Assembly (NCBI GenBank): GCA_963747105.1
Contig: CAVVEC010000016.1
Span: 992,001 to 1,056,000, forward strand
Length of the DNA: 64,000 bases
From: CAVVEC01 sp963747105
GTDB lineage: Bacteria; Acidobacteriota; Terriglobia; Terriglobales; Acidobacteriaceae
Reading direction: 5' to 3'
Part shown: piece after piece, positions 31,298 to 44,030 of the stretch
Position numbering within the stretch: position 1 is the first letter of the stretch
Layout of the letters: every line of letters starts with the position of its first letter
The notes under the pieces: model-generated
Seen by the model: only the letters and a program-made list of their open reading frames with translations
Database searches by the model: none
What the model was told of the DNA's origin: nothing
Program-made: the position numbers and the translations under genes

Positions 31298-32203
31298 ATG
31301 GTCGAGATCAAACCCAAGCCGCTGATCACGATCCGCGATCTCGAAAGCTTCGACAACTTCAAGCAGGTCGAGGCAGTCGAACGTGAGGTCTGGGGACTTT
31401 CCGATCTCGATGCAACGCCGCTGACTCTAATTATCGCGATGAAGCAAGCCGGAAGTATCTGGCTCGGCGCTTTTGACGGCGCAAAAATGGTCGGGTTCGC
31501 ATTCGGTTTTCCGGGGATCGATCAAGGTCAACTCATCGTGCACTCGCACCTGCTTGCCGTGCGCCAACCCTACCGCAATAAGGGCCTGGGCTATAAGCTC
31601 AAATTGGCGCAACGGGAGCGTGTCCTGGCCATGCGGGTTGGGGATTTGTGCATCCGGGAACTAACCTGGACGTTCGATCCCTTGCAGAGCCGAAACGCCC
31701 ACCTCAATTTCAGCAGGCTGGGTGTGGTTTCGGAGAGTTACAGGGCCGACTTCTACGGGCCCGAAACCTCCAGCGTTCTGCACCGCAATCGCACCGACCG
31801 TCTATGGGTACGGTGGCCGATCGCCAGCCGCCGCGTTCAGGACCGGGTGCAGGGGAAAACAAACCGGGCGGACATTCTGGACACCCTTTCGAGGTTGACT
31901 CCGCTCATCCAGTTTAATGGTGACGGCACTCCGGTGAGAGCTGACCTGTGTGCCGCGGTGCAACGACAAAGAATCGCGATCGAGACTCCCAGCGACATCG
32001 CGCAGGTCGAAGAGAAAGATCCCGCACTGGCCTTGGAATGGCGTTTGCAAACGCGCTGGGCCTTCACCGAAGCGCTGAAAGCGGGGTTCTTCGTTGCCGA
32101 ATTCTGCCGCACGGTGCGGGGCCAGCAGGGTCCGGGCGTCTATCTGCTGGAAAAAGGTTCAGTCGAAGAGTATGTCCCGGAAATGAATCGTGCACCTCTC
32201 TAA
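31298..32203 (+). CDS. GNAT-family acetyltransferase (COG3375-like)
   Basis: A 301-residue protein from the ATG at 31298. The GNAT core (about 15-160) shows LGAFDGAKMVGFAFGFP, LIVHSHLLAVRQPYRNKGLG with the acetyl-CoA loop Q/RxxGxG-like, and ELTWTFDPLQSRNAHLNFSRLG, which is typical of the COG3375 predicted acetyltransferase superfamily. The C-terminal half is an extra domain without a known fold that continues to LLEKGSVEEYV. The substrate is unknown. Its stop overlaps the stop of the convergent DHODH-like gene (shared CTAA at 32200-32203). Confidence 0.78.
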   Translation: MVEIKPKPLITIRDLESFDNFKQVEAVEREVWGLSDLDATPLTLIIAMKQAGSIWLGAFDGAKMVGFAFGFPGIDQGQLIVHSHLLAVRQPYRNKGLGYKLKLAQRERVLAMRVGDLCIRELTWTFDPLQSRNAHLNFSRLGVVSESYRADFYGPETSSVLHRNRTDRLWVRWPIASRRVQDRVQGKTNRADILDTLSRLTPLIQFNGDGTPVRADLCAAVQRQRIAIETPSDIAQVEEKDPALALEWRLQTRWAFTEALKAGFFVAEFCRTVRGQQGPGVYLLEKGSVEEYVPEMNRAPL

Positions 32204-33240
32204 TCCCCGGTCAGTATCTTCCACGCCTCGCGGCTGGTGACCATCACGTGCTGCACGCCCTTCACCGCCTTCATATATTGAGCGCGCTCAAAGGCTGACG
32301 GATCGGGGCAGCGGAGCTGGCTCATACTGCCTTTCATCTGCTGCACCGATTCATACTCGTGCTGCTCCATCCAGTCCCGCACTCCATCTTCGATATAACG
32401 GAGGTGGCTGACGCCATTGCGCAACAGAGTCGAGCACAGCATGGTGACGTCGGCGCCGACCATCAGTAGTTTGATCACGTCCTCCGGCCCGTGTACGCCG
32501 CTGGTAGCGGCCAGATTCGCCTTGATCCGCCCGTACAGTATGCCGATCCAGGTTAGCGGAAGCCGTAGCGCCTGAGGCGTGCTGAGCAGGACATTGGGCT
32601 GAATCTCCAGTTCGTCAAGATTGATGTCGGGCTGATAAAAGCGGTTAAACAGCACCAACGCGTTCGCGCCGGCCTCGTCGAGCCGTTTGGCCATGTTGGC
32701 CATATTGCTGAAAAATGGGCTCAGCTTCACCGCGACTGGAATGGATACCGCGGATTTCACCGCCTGCAGGATCTCAATGTAGTTTTGTTCGATTTGCTCG
32801 GCAGCCATGTTCATGTCGCTGGGAATGGAATAAATGTTGCACTCAATCGCGTCCGCTCCGGCCTGCTCGATCTGCTTGGCATAGTTTGTCCAGCCTCCGA
32901 CGGTTGCGCCGTTCAGGCTGGCAATGACGGGGATCCCAACCGATTCCTTGGCTTTGCGAATGTGGTCGAGATAACCTTCAGGCCCAATGCGAAATTCATG
33001 GGGTTGCGGCAAGTAGGTGATCGACTCCGCAAAACTCTCAGTGCCGGCGGAAAGCCGTTCGTCGAGTTCCACGCCCTCCATTCGTAATTGCTCTTCAAAT
33101 AAGGAATACAAAACAACGGCCGAGGCGCCGGCATCCTCCAGGCGGCGAATGCCACTGATCTCTTGCGAGAGCGGGGACGCTGACGCTACCAACGGTGTTC
33201 GCAACTTCAGCCCCAGGTAGGTAGTGGTGAGGTCGATCAT
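32200..33240 (-). CDS. dihydroorotate dehydrogenase-like flavoprotein
   Basis: A 346-residue TIM-barrel protein from the ATG at 33240, preceded by GGAGGA. It has the class 1 DHODH/PreA pattern: LKLRTPLVASASPLSQ, VIASLNGATVGGWTNYA, GADAIECNIYSIPSD and VAVKLSPFFSNMANMA with the flavin-contacting Lys; VTMLCSTLLRNG lies near the C-terminus. Such paralogues usually act on small ring or amino-acid-like substrates and can draw electrons from ferredoxin. The direct neighbour upstream on the same strand is nifJ (55 bp gap with a hairpin), which suggests a redox link to pyruvate:ferredoxin oxidoreductase. It is not certain that the enzyme uses dihydroorotate. Confidence 0.82.
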   Translation of the reverse strand: MIDLTTTYLGLKLRTPLVASASPLSQEISGIRRLEDAGASAVVLYSLFEEQLRMEGVELDERLSAGTESFAESITYLPQPHEFRIGPEGYLDHIRKAKESVGIPVIASLNGATVGGWTNYAKQIEQAGADAIECNIYSIPSDMNMAAEQIEQNYIEILQAVKSAVSIPVAVKLSPFFSNMANMAKRLDEAGANALVLFNRFYQPDINLDELEIQPNVLLSTPQALRLPLTWIGILYGRIKANLAATSGVHGPEDVIKLLMVGADVTMLCSTLLRNGVSHLRYIEDGVRDWMEQHEYESVQQMKGSMSQLRCPDPSAFERAQYMKAVKGVQHVMVTSREAWKILTGD

Positions 33241-33262
33241 GGTTTCCTCCTCTTGCGCGGCA

Positions 33263-33280
33263 GACGTTGCGAGCAACGTC
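33263..33280. repeat. intercistronic palindrome (18 bp)
   Basis: GACGTTGCGAGCAACGTC, made of GACGTTGC (33263-33270), a 2-nt centre and GCAACGTC (33273-33280), is a perfect palindrome between nifJ and the DHODH-like gene. It may be a dispersed repeat of the kind seen elsewhere in the window, or a weak terminator or attenuator; no U-run follows. Confidence 0.65.
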
Positions 33281-33294
33281 CCTACGGTTGTCGT

Positions 33295-36881
<3,587 letters not shown>

Positions 36882-36999
36882 GATCGTCCTTCTACGGGCT
36901 GCTGCCGCAAATTGCTGCTTCTTACAAACGGCTCCAGAACCGTGCCTAAAGGATGCACGCTCAAAGGCTTCCGCGTCGGCAATGCGCGTCACAGCGAGA
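36882..36999. other. nifJ leader region
   Basis: 118 bp between the nifJ start and the palindrome at 37000. No gene or clear -10/-35 pair was identified. Confidence 0.4.
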
Positions 37000-37015
37000 T
37001 GTGATGAAAATCACA
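37000..37015. promoter_or_regulatory. CRP/FNR-type operator palindrome upstream of nifJ
   Basis: The sequence TGTGATGAAAATCACA is a perfect TGTGA-N6-TCACA palindrome, the consensus for CRP-family regulators; its core TGAT-N4-ATCA also fits the FNR-type consensus. It lies 119 bp upstream of the nifJ start, in the 363-bp gap to the FtsX-like permease. An oxygen- or redox-responsive regulator of an oxygen-labile enzyme would make sense, but binding is not shown. Confidence 0.6.
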
Positions 37016-37244
37016 ACAGTGCCAGAAAGGGGCGTCGAGGTCGGAAAGAGAGGTAACCCCGCCGCATTGTTAGGAGGCACGATTTCACCGACTGCGGAAG
37101 AGTTCTGATTTCGTGGCGGAGGGCGTCAGTGGTGGTGGGAACTCGCGTTGCGCCCCTAGCGTGATTTTGTTCCGCCTCCTACCCCGGACCTTACAGGGCT
37201 GGGATAAGCACGTCTGGGGCAATTCGTCTCGTCCTTGCCAGCCT
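37016..37244. other. rest of nifJ-permease gap
   Basis: About 230 bp with no supported gene, repeat or terminator seen. Confidence 0.4.
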
Positions 37245-38501
37245 TCACTCGTAGCGCAGAGCATCTACCGGGTCAAGGCGCGAGGCTTTCATCGCAGGGT
37301 AAATGCCAAAGAATAGGCCGATGCTCATGGAGGCCGTCACCGCCGCGATGACGGACCACATTGGGACCGCCGACGGCAGGCTGGGCAGCAATTTGTTGAT
37401 CAGGAAGCTGATTCCTCCCCCGAGCGAGACACCGATAATTCCACCTGCGCCCGTCAGGGCCATAGCTTCCGTCAGGAACTGGCGGATAATGTCGCGGCGA
37501 CGGGCGCCGATCGCCTTGCGCACTCCGATTTCCCGCGTGCGTTCGGTCACCGACATGAGCATGATATTCATCACGCCAACTCCCCCGATGAGCAGGCCGA
37601 TGGAACTGATCACCACCACCGCGATAGCAATTGCCCCAGTGATCTGCCGGAATTGGCGCGCAATTTCTTCTGAACTGGAAATCGCAAAATTGTTGGGCTT
37701 ATTAATAGCGACACCCCGGCGGCGGCGCATCAAGCCGATGATTTCGTCCTCAGCCTGTGCCTTTCTGCCCGGGTATGCCTGCGCTCCGATGAAGTTCTCG
37801 TCATCCTGCGGATTGTGTTTGCGGTAAGCCCCATACGGCACCACCACGACTTTATCCGCCGATTCATCTTTGAAGAACTGGCCCTTGCGCTTCTCCAGCA
37901 CTCCGACCACCTGATAGAACGCTCCTGCTACCTCAATCGACTTGCCCAGAGGGTCTTGTTCTTTGAACAACCCCTCGGCGAGGTCGTGACCGATCACCGC
38001 CACGTCCATGTTATGCAGGCTTTCAGCTTCCGTGAAGAAGCGGCCTTTCTCTGGGTTGGCGTTGTAAACCCACTCATAGGACGGAATGGTCCCGGTGAAC
38101 TGAATGCCATAGACCTCGTTTCCCTTGTACCGTGCCGGCACAACGGTGATGGGCTGCCCCGGTTCCAGGCGCGGGGAGACCTCTACCGTCACATCCTTCA
38201 CGTCGGGACACTCGTTCAGGATCGCCATGGTGTCATCGTAAGTCAGCGGCTTGCGGTTGCGTTCTTCCGGGGTTAGCCGGCCCCGAAACCCGAAGTCCCA
38301 ACGGAAAACAAACAATGTGTTGGTGCCGTACTGATCCAGAAACCCGCGAATATCGCGGTCCAAGCCGACCATGATCGAGGCCACGGCCACGATCGCCATG
38401 ATTCCGATCACGACGCCCAAGACGGTCAGCAGCGACCGCGTCTTGTGCTGCCGCAGGGAATCGAACGCCATGCGCGTGTTTTCACCGATTTCAATTCGCA
38501 C
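37245..38501 (-). CDS. ABC transporter permease (MacB/FtsX type)
   Basis: A 418-residue inner-membrane protein. The N-terminal helix (SLLTVLGVVIGIMAIVAVASIMV) is followed by a large periplasmic MacB_PCD-like domain (about 45-280) and three C-terminal helices. The FtsX signature region reads GGVGVMNIMLMSVTERTREIGVRKAIGA. MacB-type systems export macrolides, peptides or lipoproteins, or act mechanically on periplasmic proteins without moving a substrate. It lies 11 bp downstream of a second permease, and the two likely pair as a heterodimer. No ATPase gene is adjacent in this window, so its partner would be elsewhere. Confidence 0.88.
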   Translation of the reverse strand: MRIEIGENTRMAFDSLRQHKTRSLLTVLGVVIGIMAIVAVASIMVGLDRDIRGFLDQYGTNTLFVFRWDFGFRGRLTPEERNRKPLTYDDTMAILNECPDVKDVTVEVSPRLEPGQPITVVPARYKGNEVYGIQFTGTIPSYEWVYNANPEKGRFFTEAESLHNMDVAVIGHDLAEGLFKEQDPLGKSIEVAGAFYQVVGVLEKRKGQFFKDESADKVVVVPYGAYRKHNPQDDENFIGAQAYPGRKAQAEDEIIGLMRRRRGVAINKPNNFAISSSEEIARQFRQITGAIAIAVVVISSIGLLIGGVGVMNIMLMSVTERTREIGVRKAIGARRRDIIRQFLTEAMALTGAGGIIGVSLGGGISFLINKLLPSLPSAVPMWSVIAAVTASMSIGLFFGIYPAMKASRLDPVDALRYE

Positions 38502-38512
38502 GGTTGCAACCT

Positions 38513-39846
38513 CTAAGTCTCAAAACGAAGCGCCTCGATGGGGTCCAGCTTGGAAGCCCGGTTCGCCGGATACATTCCAAAGAACAATCCCACGCCCGCC
38601 GACACCGCCAGCGACAGAATCACCGCACCGATCGGCACTTGCGACGGCACCGGCGTGAACAGCTTCACCAGGGTGGACAGGATGTAAGCGATGATCACCC
38701 CGGCCGCGCCTCCTATGGCCGCCATCACCGCCGACTCCACCAGGAATTGCATCAGGATGTCGCGTTTGCGCGCTCCCAGCGACTTGCGCACGCCGATCTC
38801 GCGGGTGCGTTCGGTCACGCTGGCCAGCATCACGTTCATGATGACTACGCCGCCGATCACCAGAAACACCGAAACCACTCCCACCATGGTCGCGGCAATG
38901 GCCCCCGTCAAGTTCTTCCACAAACTCATAATTGTGTCCGACGCCAAAATCCCGAAATTGTCATCAGTCTTGGGATCGAGGTGACGCCGTCCACGCATCA
39001 GGGTGCGGGCTTCATCCTTGGTCTGCTGCATCCACTCCGGTCCCCGCGATTGGATATTGATGGCGAGATCCAGGCCCCGCCGTGCTCGCCGTACAGCTTC
39101 AGGAAGGTGCGAATCGGGATGTAGGCAAAATCGTCCTGCGACTGCCCGAAGACGGTTCCAATCGGTTTGGCGACCCCCACCACTTCAAAGCCGCGGCCGT
39201 CGATATAGATTGTTTTGCCGATGGGGTCGACCGTGGGAAACAGCTTTCCCGCTACCTCCTGCCCGATCAGTGTGACCGACGCTCTGCCTTCGTTGTCCGC
39301 ATCGGTAATGTACCTCCCGGTTTCGACTTCTTCCACATCCATGTCCGCGATATTGGCGGTAACGCCGCGGATATTGATGTCGTCCAAGGCCTGCGTTCCC
39401 AGGCGTACTTTACCGTTGGTGCGCGATTCCAGGCCAACCGCCTGCGGAGTTTTCATGCTGTCGTGCAGGGCCACGAAATCCTCCCAGGTAACGTTACGGT
39501 TGTGGCGCATGGCTTTCAAAAAGTCTTCCTGGTTGGTAATGATCGGGAAGCGGGTTACCAGAAATACATTGGATCCGAGATTGGCAACTCGATTCTGAAT
39601 GTAAAGGTTCGCCCCGGTGATGATTGAAACGACGAGAATCAGCACCGATACCGACAACGTGACTCCCAGCAAGGTGAGAGCAGACCGCAGCTTGTGGGCA
39701 CGCAAAGCCGCTAGCGCCTCGAGCGCCGGATCGCGGAAGACGCTGCCGTGCCGTCGAAGATGATGCCCAACCCGCGCCACACCGAACTTCCGGGCAGGCT
39801 CTTGCGGGACTGCCGGATCCCTCACCGCCGAGTCCGTATAATCCAC
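38513..39846 (-). CDS. ABC transporter permease (MacB/FtsX type), one frameshift
   Basis: A protein of about 443 residues of the same family as its downstream neighbour. The start at 39846 gives a basic N-terminus, then LRSALTLLGVTLSVSVLILVVSIITG as the first membrane segment. The periplasmic domain includes NVFLVTRFPIITNQEDF and VDPIGKTIYIDGRGFEVVGV. The frame changes near 39045. The C-terminal helices carry VIMNVMLASVTERTREIGVRK and end in ANRASKLDPIEALRFET. The gene is the first of the pair. Confidence 0.85.
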
Positions 39847-40036
39847 CTGTCTCCTCCGTTACTAATCGTATACGAATCCTGGCCTGGATAGTTCCCGTTG
39901 GCCCAGCCCGATCGCAGTACAGTCTGAGTTGCAATTCCCCGGATGCACGCCGGACTGACCCTCGTTTCTCGGCCCGTCAGCCTTTCCTATAAAATAGAGA
40001 CGACCCGTTCCCACAAAAGGATAGCGAGCGTAAGCC
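39847..40036. other. gap between ABC permease and phosphofructokinase genes, first part
   Basis: 190 bp, part of the 465-bp divergent gap between the ABC permease (-) and pfk (+), without a supported gene; the following part is a palindromic repeat. Confidence 0.4.
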
Positions 40037-40222
40037 GGGTCATCCTGAGCGCAGCAACAGTTTCGCGAAGGACCCCAAAACCGTGTGGGGCAAAGATGAA
40101 CGCGGTAAGGTGTTGTCGCCGGGGAGAACTGCCTAACGCATTGATGTCAGAGCAGATTGCCTGGGGGTCCTTCGACCGTGTTGTGGTCCACTTCGTGCGC
40201 CACAACTTCGCTGGGGATGACC
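40037..40222. repeat. compound inverted repeat (GTCATCC...AAGGACCCC type)
   Basis: The block 40037-40076 begins GGGTCATCCTGAG and ends GAAGGACCCC; 40163-40222 begins with GGGGGTCCTTCG and ends GGATGACC, so the two blocks face each other as inverse copies around an 86-nt loop. The GTCATCCTGAGCG start is a motif recurring in many bacterial repetitive elements. The pfk gene starts about 90 nt downstream. Confidence 0.75.
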
Positions 40223-40311
40223 AGGGACAGCGGAACTCGGTCTACGGTTTCTACGAAATCGTGCCCAGAGGTGCCTTCGTTAGGAGCAGCCCAGAGCAAG
40301 GAGGTCGCGAA

Positions 40312-41522
40312 GTGGCCAATGCCAGCATAAAGAAGGGTGTGATCGGAATCTTCACTGGAGGCGGGGACGTGCCCGGGTTGAACCCGGCGATCCGTGCGGT
40401 CACCATCAGGGCGGTGCGGGAGGGCTACCGGGTGATCGGCCTGCGGCGCGGATGGGCGGGCCTGCTCGACATCGTCCGCGAAAAGGACTACGACAATAGC
40501 GACAATTTCCAGACCCTCTCCGAAGAGCTCGTTAATCGGGCAGGCCGGACCGGGGGGACCTTCCTGCATACGTCCCGTACGAATCCCAATCAGGTAAAGA
40601 AATCCCACCTCCCCGACTCACTTGCAGGGGGCGTACCAAGCCGAGAAGAACGACTTGACGCCGGAGGTGCTCAAGAATCTTGACTGGCTCGGGATCGACT
40701 ATTTGATCCCCATCGGCGGCGATGACACGCTGAGCTATGGGGTACGCCTGTATCAAGAAGGCGTGAAGGTGGTGGGGATTCCCAAGACCATGGACAACGA
40801 TGTTCCGGGAACCGATTACTGCATCGGGTTCAGCACCTGTGTGACGCGCACGATTCAGATGACCAACAGCCTGCGGACTTCCGCCGGTTCGCATGAACGT
40901 TTCCTGGTGGTCGAGGTGTTCGGCCGTTATGCCGGGTTCACCGCCATGCTGCCGACCATGGCGGGGGCAGCGAACCGGTGCGTCATCCCGGAGCATAAGT
41001 TCAATATCGAGCGGTTGACGGAATTGCTGGTGGCCGACCGCCGCAAGAACCCAAGCCGGTATTCTGTTCGTGCTGCTGTCCGAAGGCGCGATGTTCGAAG
41101 GCGGGGAAATGGTCTTCGAGAGTGAGACTACGGACGCTTTCGGCCACAAGAAACTGGGCGGAATCGGTGATCTGGTCTCGGAAAAGCTGCAGGAGCTCTC
41201 ACCGAAATACAACAATGGCAAGCTCATCCACGTCATCAACCAAAAGCTGGGCTACTTGGTCCGCTGCGGCGATCCCGACGCGATCGACTCGATCGTCCCC
41301 ATGGCCTATGGCAATCTTGCCCTCGACCTGATTCTGAACAAGGTCCACGGCAGGCTGGTTGTCCTCAAGAATGGCCGTTACGACAACATGCCGATCGACG
41401 CCGTGATCGCCTCGAAAAAAGTCGTAAACGTGAAAGAACACTACAACATTGAACGGCTGCGGCCGCACTACAAGAGCTTCGAGATGAAGCCGCTCTTCAT
41501 CATGACCTCGGAGGCGGGCTGA
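40312..41522 (+). CDS. 6-phosphofructokinase with pyrophosphate-type signatures, two frameshifts
   Basis: A glycolytic enzyme phosphorylating fructose 6-phosphate at C1. The GTG at 40312 is preferred because AAGGAGG (40298-40304) lies 7 nt upstream and the reading VIGIFTGGGDVPGLNPAIRA begins there. The frame changes near 40615 and 41070. The phosphoryl-donor region reads IPIGGDDTLSYG and the active-site loop VVGIPKTMDNDVPGTDYCIG. ATP enzymes normally have Gly where this has the second Asp of GGDDT, and Gly where this has the Lys of PKT; this combination is the mark of PPi-dependent PFKs. GRYAGFTAMLPTMAG and NQKLGYLVRCGDPDAID follow. It is upstream of the acyl-lipid block (about 150 bp). Confidence 0.82.
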
Positions 41523-41674
41523 AGGGCCGGCCTGTCCACTGAAGCTGGCCCGGGGGATCTGCCCAATTAGGTGCTTCTGCAGCTTCGTCCTTCTGCTGCT
41601 ATTGGTTACAATAGATACTTTCGTCCACTCTTGAGCGAATAGTTGGATTCCTGAGTTTCTGGCGCAAAGGGAAT

Positions 41675-44029
41675 TTGAAACCATCAGACCACAATTCCGG
41701 CGGTACTGGCGCTGATCCCCGGGTGTACTGGCGGGTGGAAGGCAGCCTTCTGGAACTGACCACCGTCCGGCCAATCGGCCTTCTTCACCTGGAACGCGCA
41801 GACGTTCATCGAACGCTGGCTGCGCCGGGGGCTGGTCTTCCTGATGGCCGTGCTGCGTCCTTTTCTGTACGCCGCCAACCGGGTATTCGCGACGCGCGTG
41901 GTGCACACCGTCTTGCGCGGCGTCAGCCGCGACCGGCTGGACCTGCTGGGCGAAGAGTACTTCCAGTACAAGCTGAAGCCGCAGCTCAAGCCCGAGGGCG
42001 TGCGGCAGCTCAAGGCGTTGATCGAATCGGGCGACAGGTGGTGCTGGTCAGCCAGGGCCTGGACCACGTCATGCGTCCGCTGGCGCGGCATCTGGGGGCG
42101 AAGTGGGTGATTGCCAACCGTCTGGAGTTTCGCGACGGCATTGCAACCGGGCGGCTGCTCGATCCCGTGATCCGGCCGCGCGGAGCGTTCGCGCGCATCA
42201 CGGGCGCAGGGCCGGACGGCAGGCGCGTCGCCGAACAGCTGGTGCGCGATCTCGGCTTCCGCAGCGTCCAGAGCTCTGCAGTCGGCGGTCGTTCCCGCAG
42301 CCGGCAAATCCCGATCGCTCGAAGCGTCCCATCGTCCACTTCGACCGCGGCCGCCGCATCGAGGCCGTTGTCGGTGCGCAAGGCGCTGGCGCGGCAAGCA
42401 CATCATGCTGATCGGCGTGACCGGATTCATCGGCAAAGTCTGGCTGGTGAATACCTCTGATGGACGTGCCGGAGATCGGCCGGATTTACCTGCTGATCCG
42501 GCGCGCAGAAATCGAATCCGGCGCAGCGCCGCTTCGAAAAGACTGGTGGAGGAATCGCCGGTTTTCGATCCCTTATACGAACGCTACGGAGCGGGCCTGC
42601 CAAGTTTCCTGACGGAGCGCGTGGAGGTGATCGAGGGCGACGTTTCGCAGCCGGACTCGGTCTCGCGCCCGACACACGCGCGAGTTTCTGCGAAAGAATC
42701 TGGACCTGATCATCAACAGCTCCGGGCTGACCGATTTCAATCCCGATCTGCGCGATGCGCTGCGCGACCAACGTTGACGCCGCCGTCAACATGGTCGAAT
42801 TTCGTCCGCAAGTCGGACCACGCCGGCCTGCTGCACCTTTCCACCTGCTACGTGGCCGGAACGCGCGATGGACGCGTCGGCGAAACGTTGCGGCCGAATT
42901 ACACGCCGGCTGGCGGAGCGGATTTCGACGCCGAGCGCGAATGGCAAGCGCTGCACGAGTTCATCCGGGAAGCCGAGCAGAAGGCGGAGAGCGCCGAAGT
43001 CACCGAGGAACTGCGGCGGCAGGCGTTGCAGAAGGAGCACGCAGCCAAGGACCTGCGCGGCGCGGCGCTGGAGAACCAGATCCGCAAGAACCGCGTGCGC
43101 TGGCTGCGCAATTATTTGACCGACGCCGGGAACCAGGCGCGCGCAGGAGCTGGGCTGGCCCAATACCTATACACTCACCAAGAGCCTGGCGGAGTCGCTG
43201 ATCTGCCAAGCACGGCGCGGGACTGCCGATCGCCGTGGTGCGGCCGGCGATCGTCGAAACTTCGGTGGAGAAGCCATTTCGCGGATGGAATGAAGGCATC
43301 AATACTTCGGCGTCGCTTTCCTATCTGCTGGGGACATATTTCCGCCAACTTCCCTCGAACGAGCGCAAGCGCCTGGACATGATTCCGGTGGATTCGGTCT
43401 GCCGCGGCATGACGCTGATCGCGGCTGCGCATCATCGAGCGGCGGCACGAGCGGTCTATCAACTGGCCACTTCGGTCACCAATCCCTGCGACATGCGGCG
43501 CTCCATCGAACTGACGTCGCTGGCGCATCGCAAACATTACCGCGCGCAGGAGGGCCTGGAGTCCTGGCTGCGCTTGCGCTTCGACGCCATTCCGGTCTCC
43601 AAGCAGCGCTATCAGCGCATGTCGGCGCCGGCGCAGAAGGCGATTATCAAGTCGATCCAGCGCATCATGTCGGCGTTGCCCCTGCGGAAAACGCCGCTGG
43701 CCGGGCGGAGCGCAATCTGGAGCGAGTGGAGAAACTGATCGAACTGTTCGAGCCGTTCATTCTGCTCAACGAGCATGACTTCGTAGCCGAGAACGTGGAG
43801 AAACTTGCCTATGCGCTGGTGCCGGAGGAGCAGGGCGGATTTCGGCTACGATACCCGCGCCATCGACTGGTGGGAGTATTGGATCAACATTCACATTCCG
43901 GCGCTGCGCAAATGGACCTATCCGCTGATCGAAGGCCGTCCGCTGGAAGCGCGCCCAGCCGCGCAACTTCCAACTTGCCGACCGCCGAGAGCAACGGCGA
44001 AACCATCAAGACCGGGACAAACGGGGCAA
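41675..44029 (+). CDS. HAD-like domain fused to fatty-acyl-CoA reductase-like SDR domain, heavily frame-disrupted
   Basis: The N-terminal about 230 codons (TTG 41675; start uncertain) resemble the HAD-IB hydrolase fold, with SRDRLDLLGEEYFQYKLKPQ and VVLVSQGLDHVMRPLARHLG and GPDGRRVAEQLV. However, the DxDGT nucleophile motif is replaced by YWRVEGSLL, lacking the Asp nucleophile. From about 42400 a fatty-acyl reductase-like NAD(P)-binding fold begins (MLIGVTGFIGKVWLVNT), continuing with GRIYLLIRR, the YxxxK catalytic pair in NTYTLTKSLAESL, and a FAR_C-like tail with WWEYWINIHIPALRKWTYP. At least ten frame changes occur, about every 100-200 bp. The two domains may also continue in frame into the next SDR: no stop in that frame separates them. 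A role in reducing acyl thioesters to aldehydes or alcohols is inferred. Confidence 0.7.
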
Positions 44030-44030
44030 C

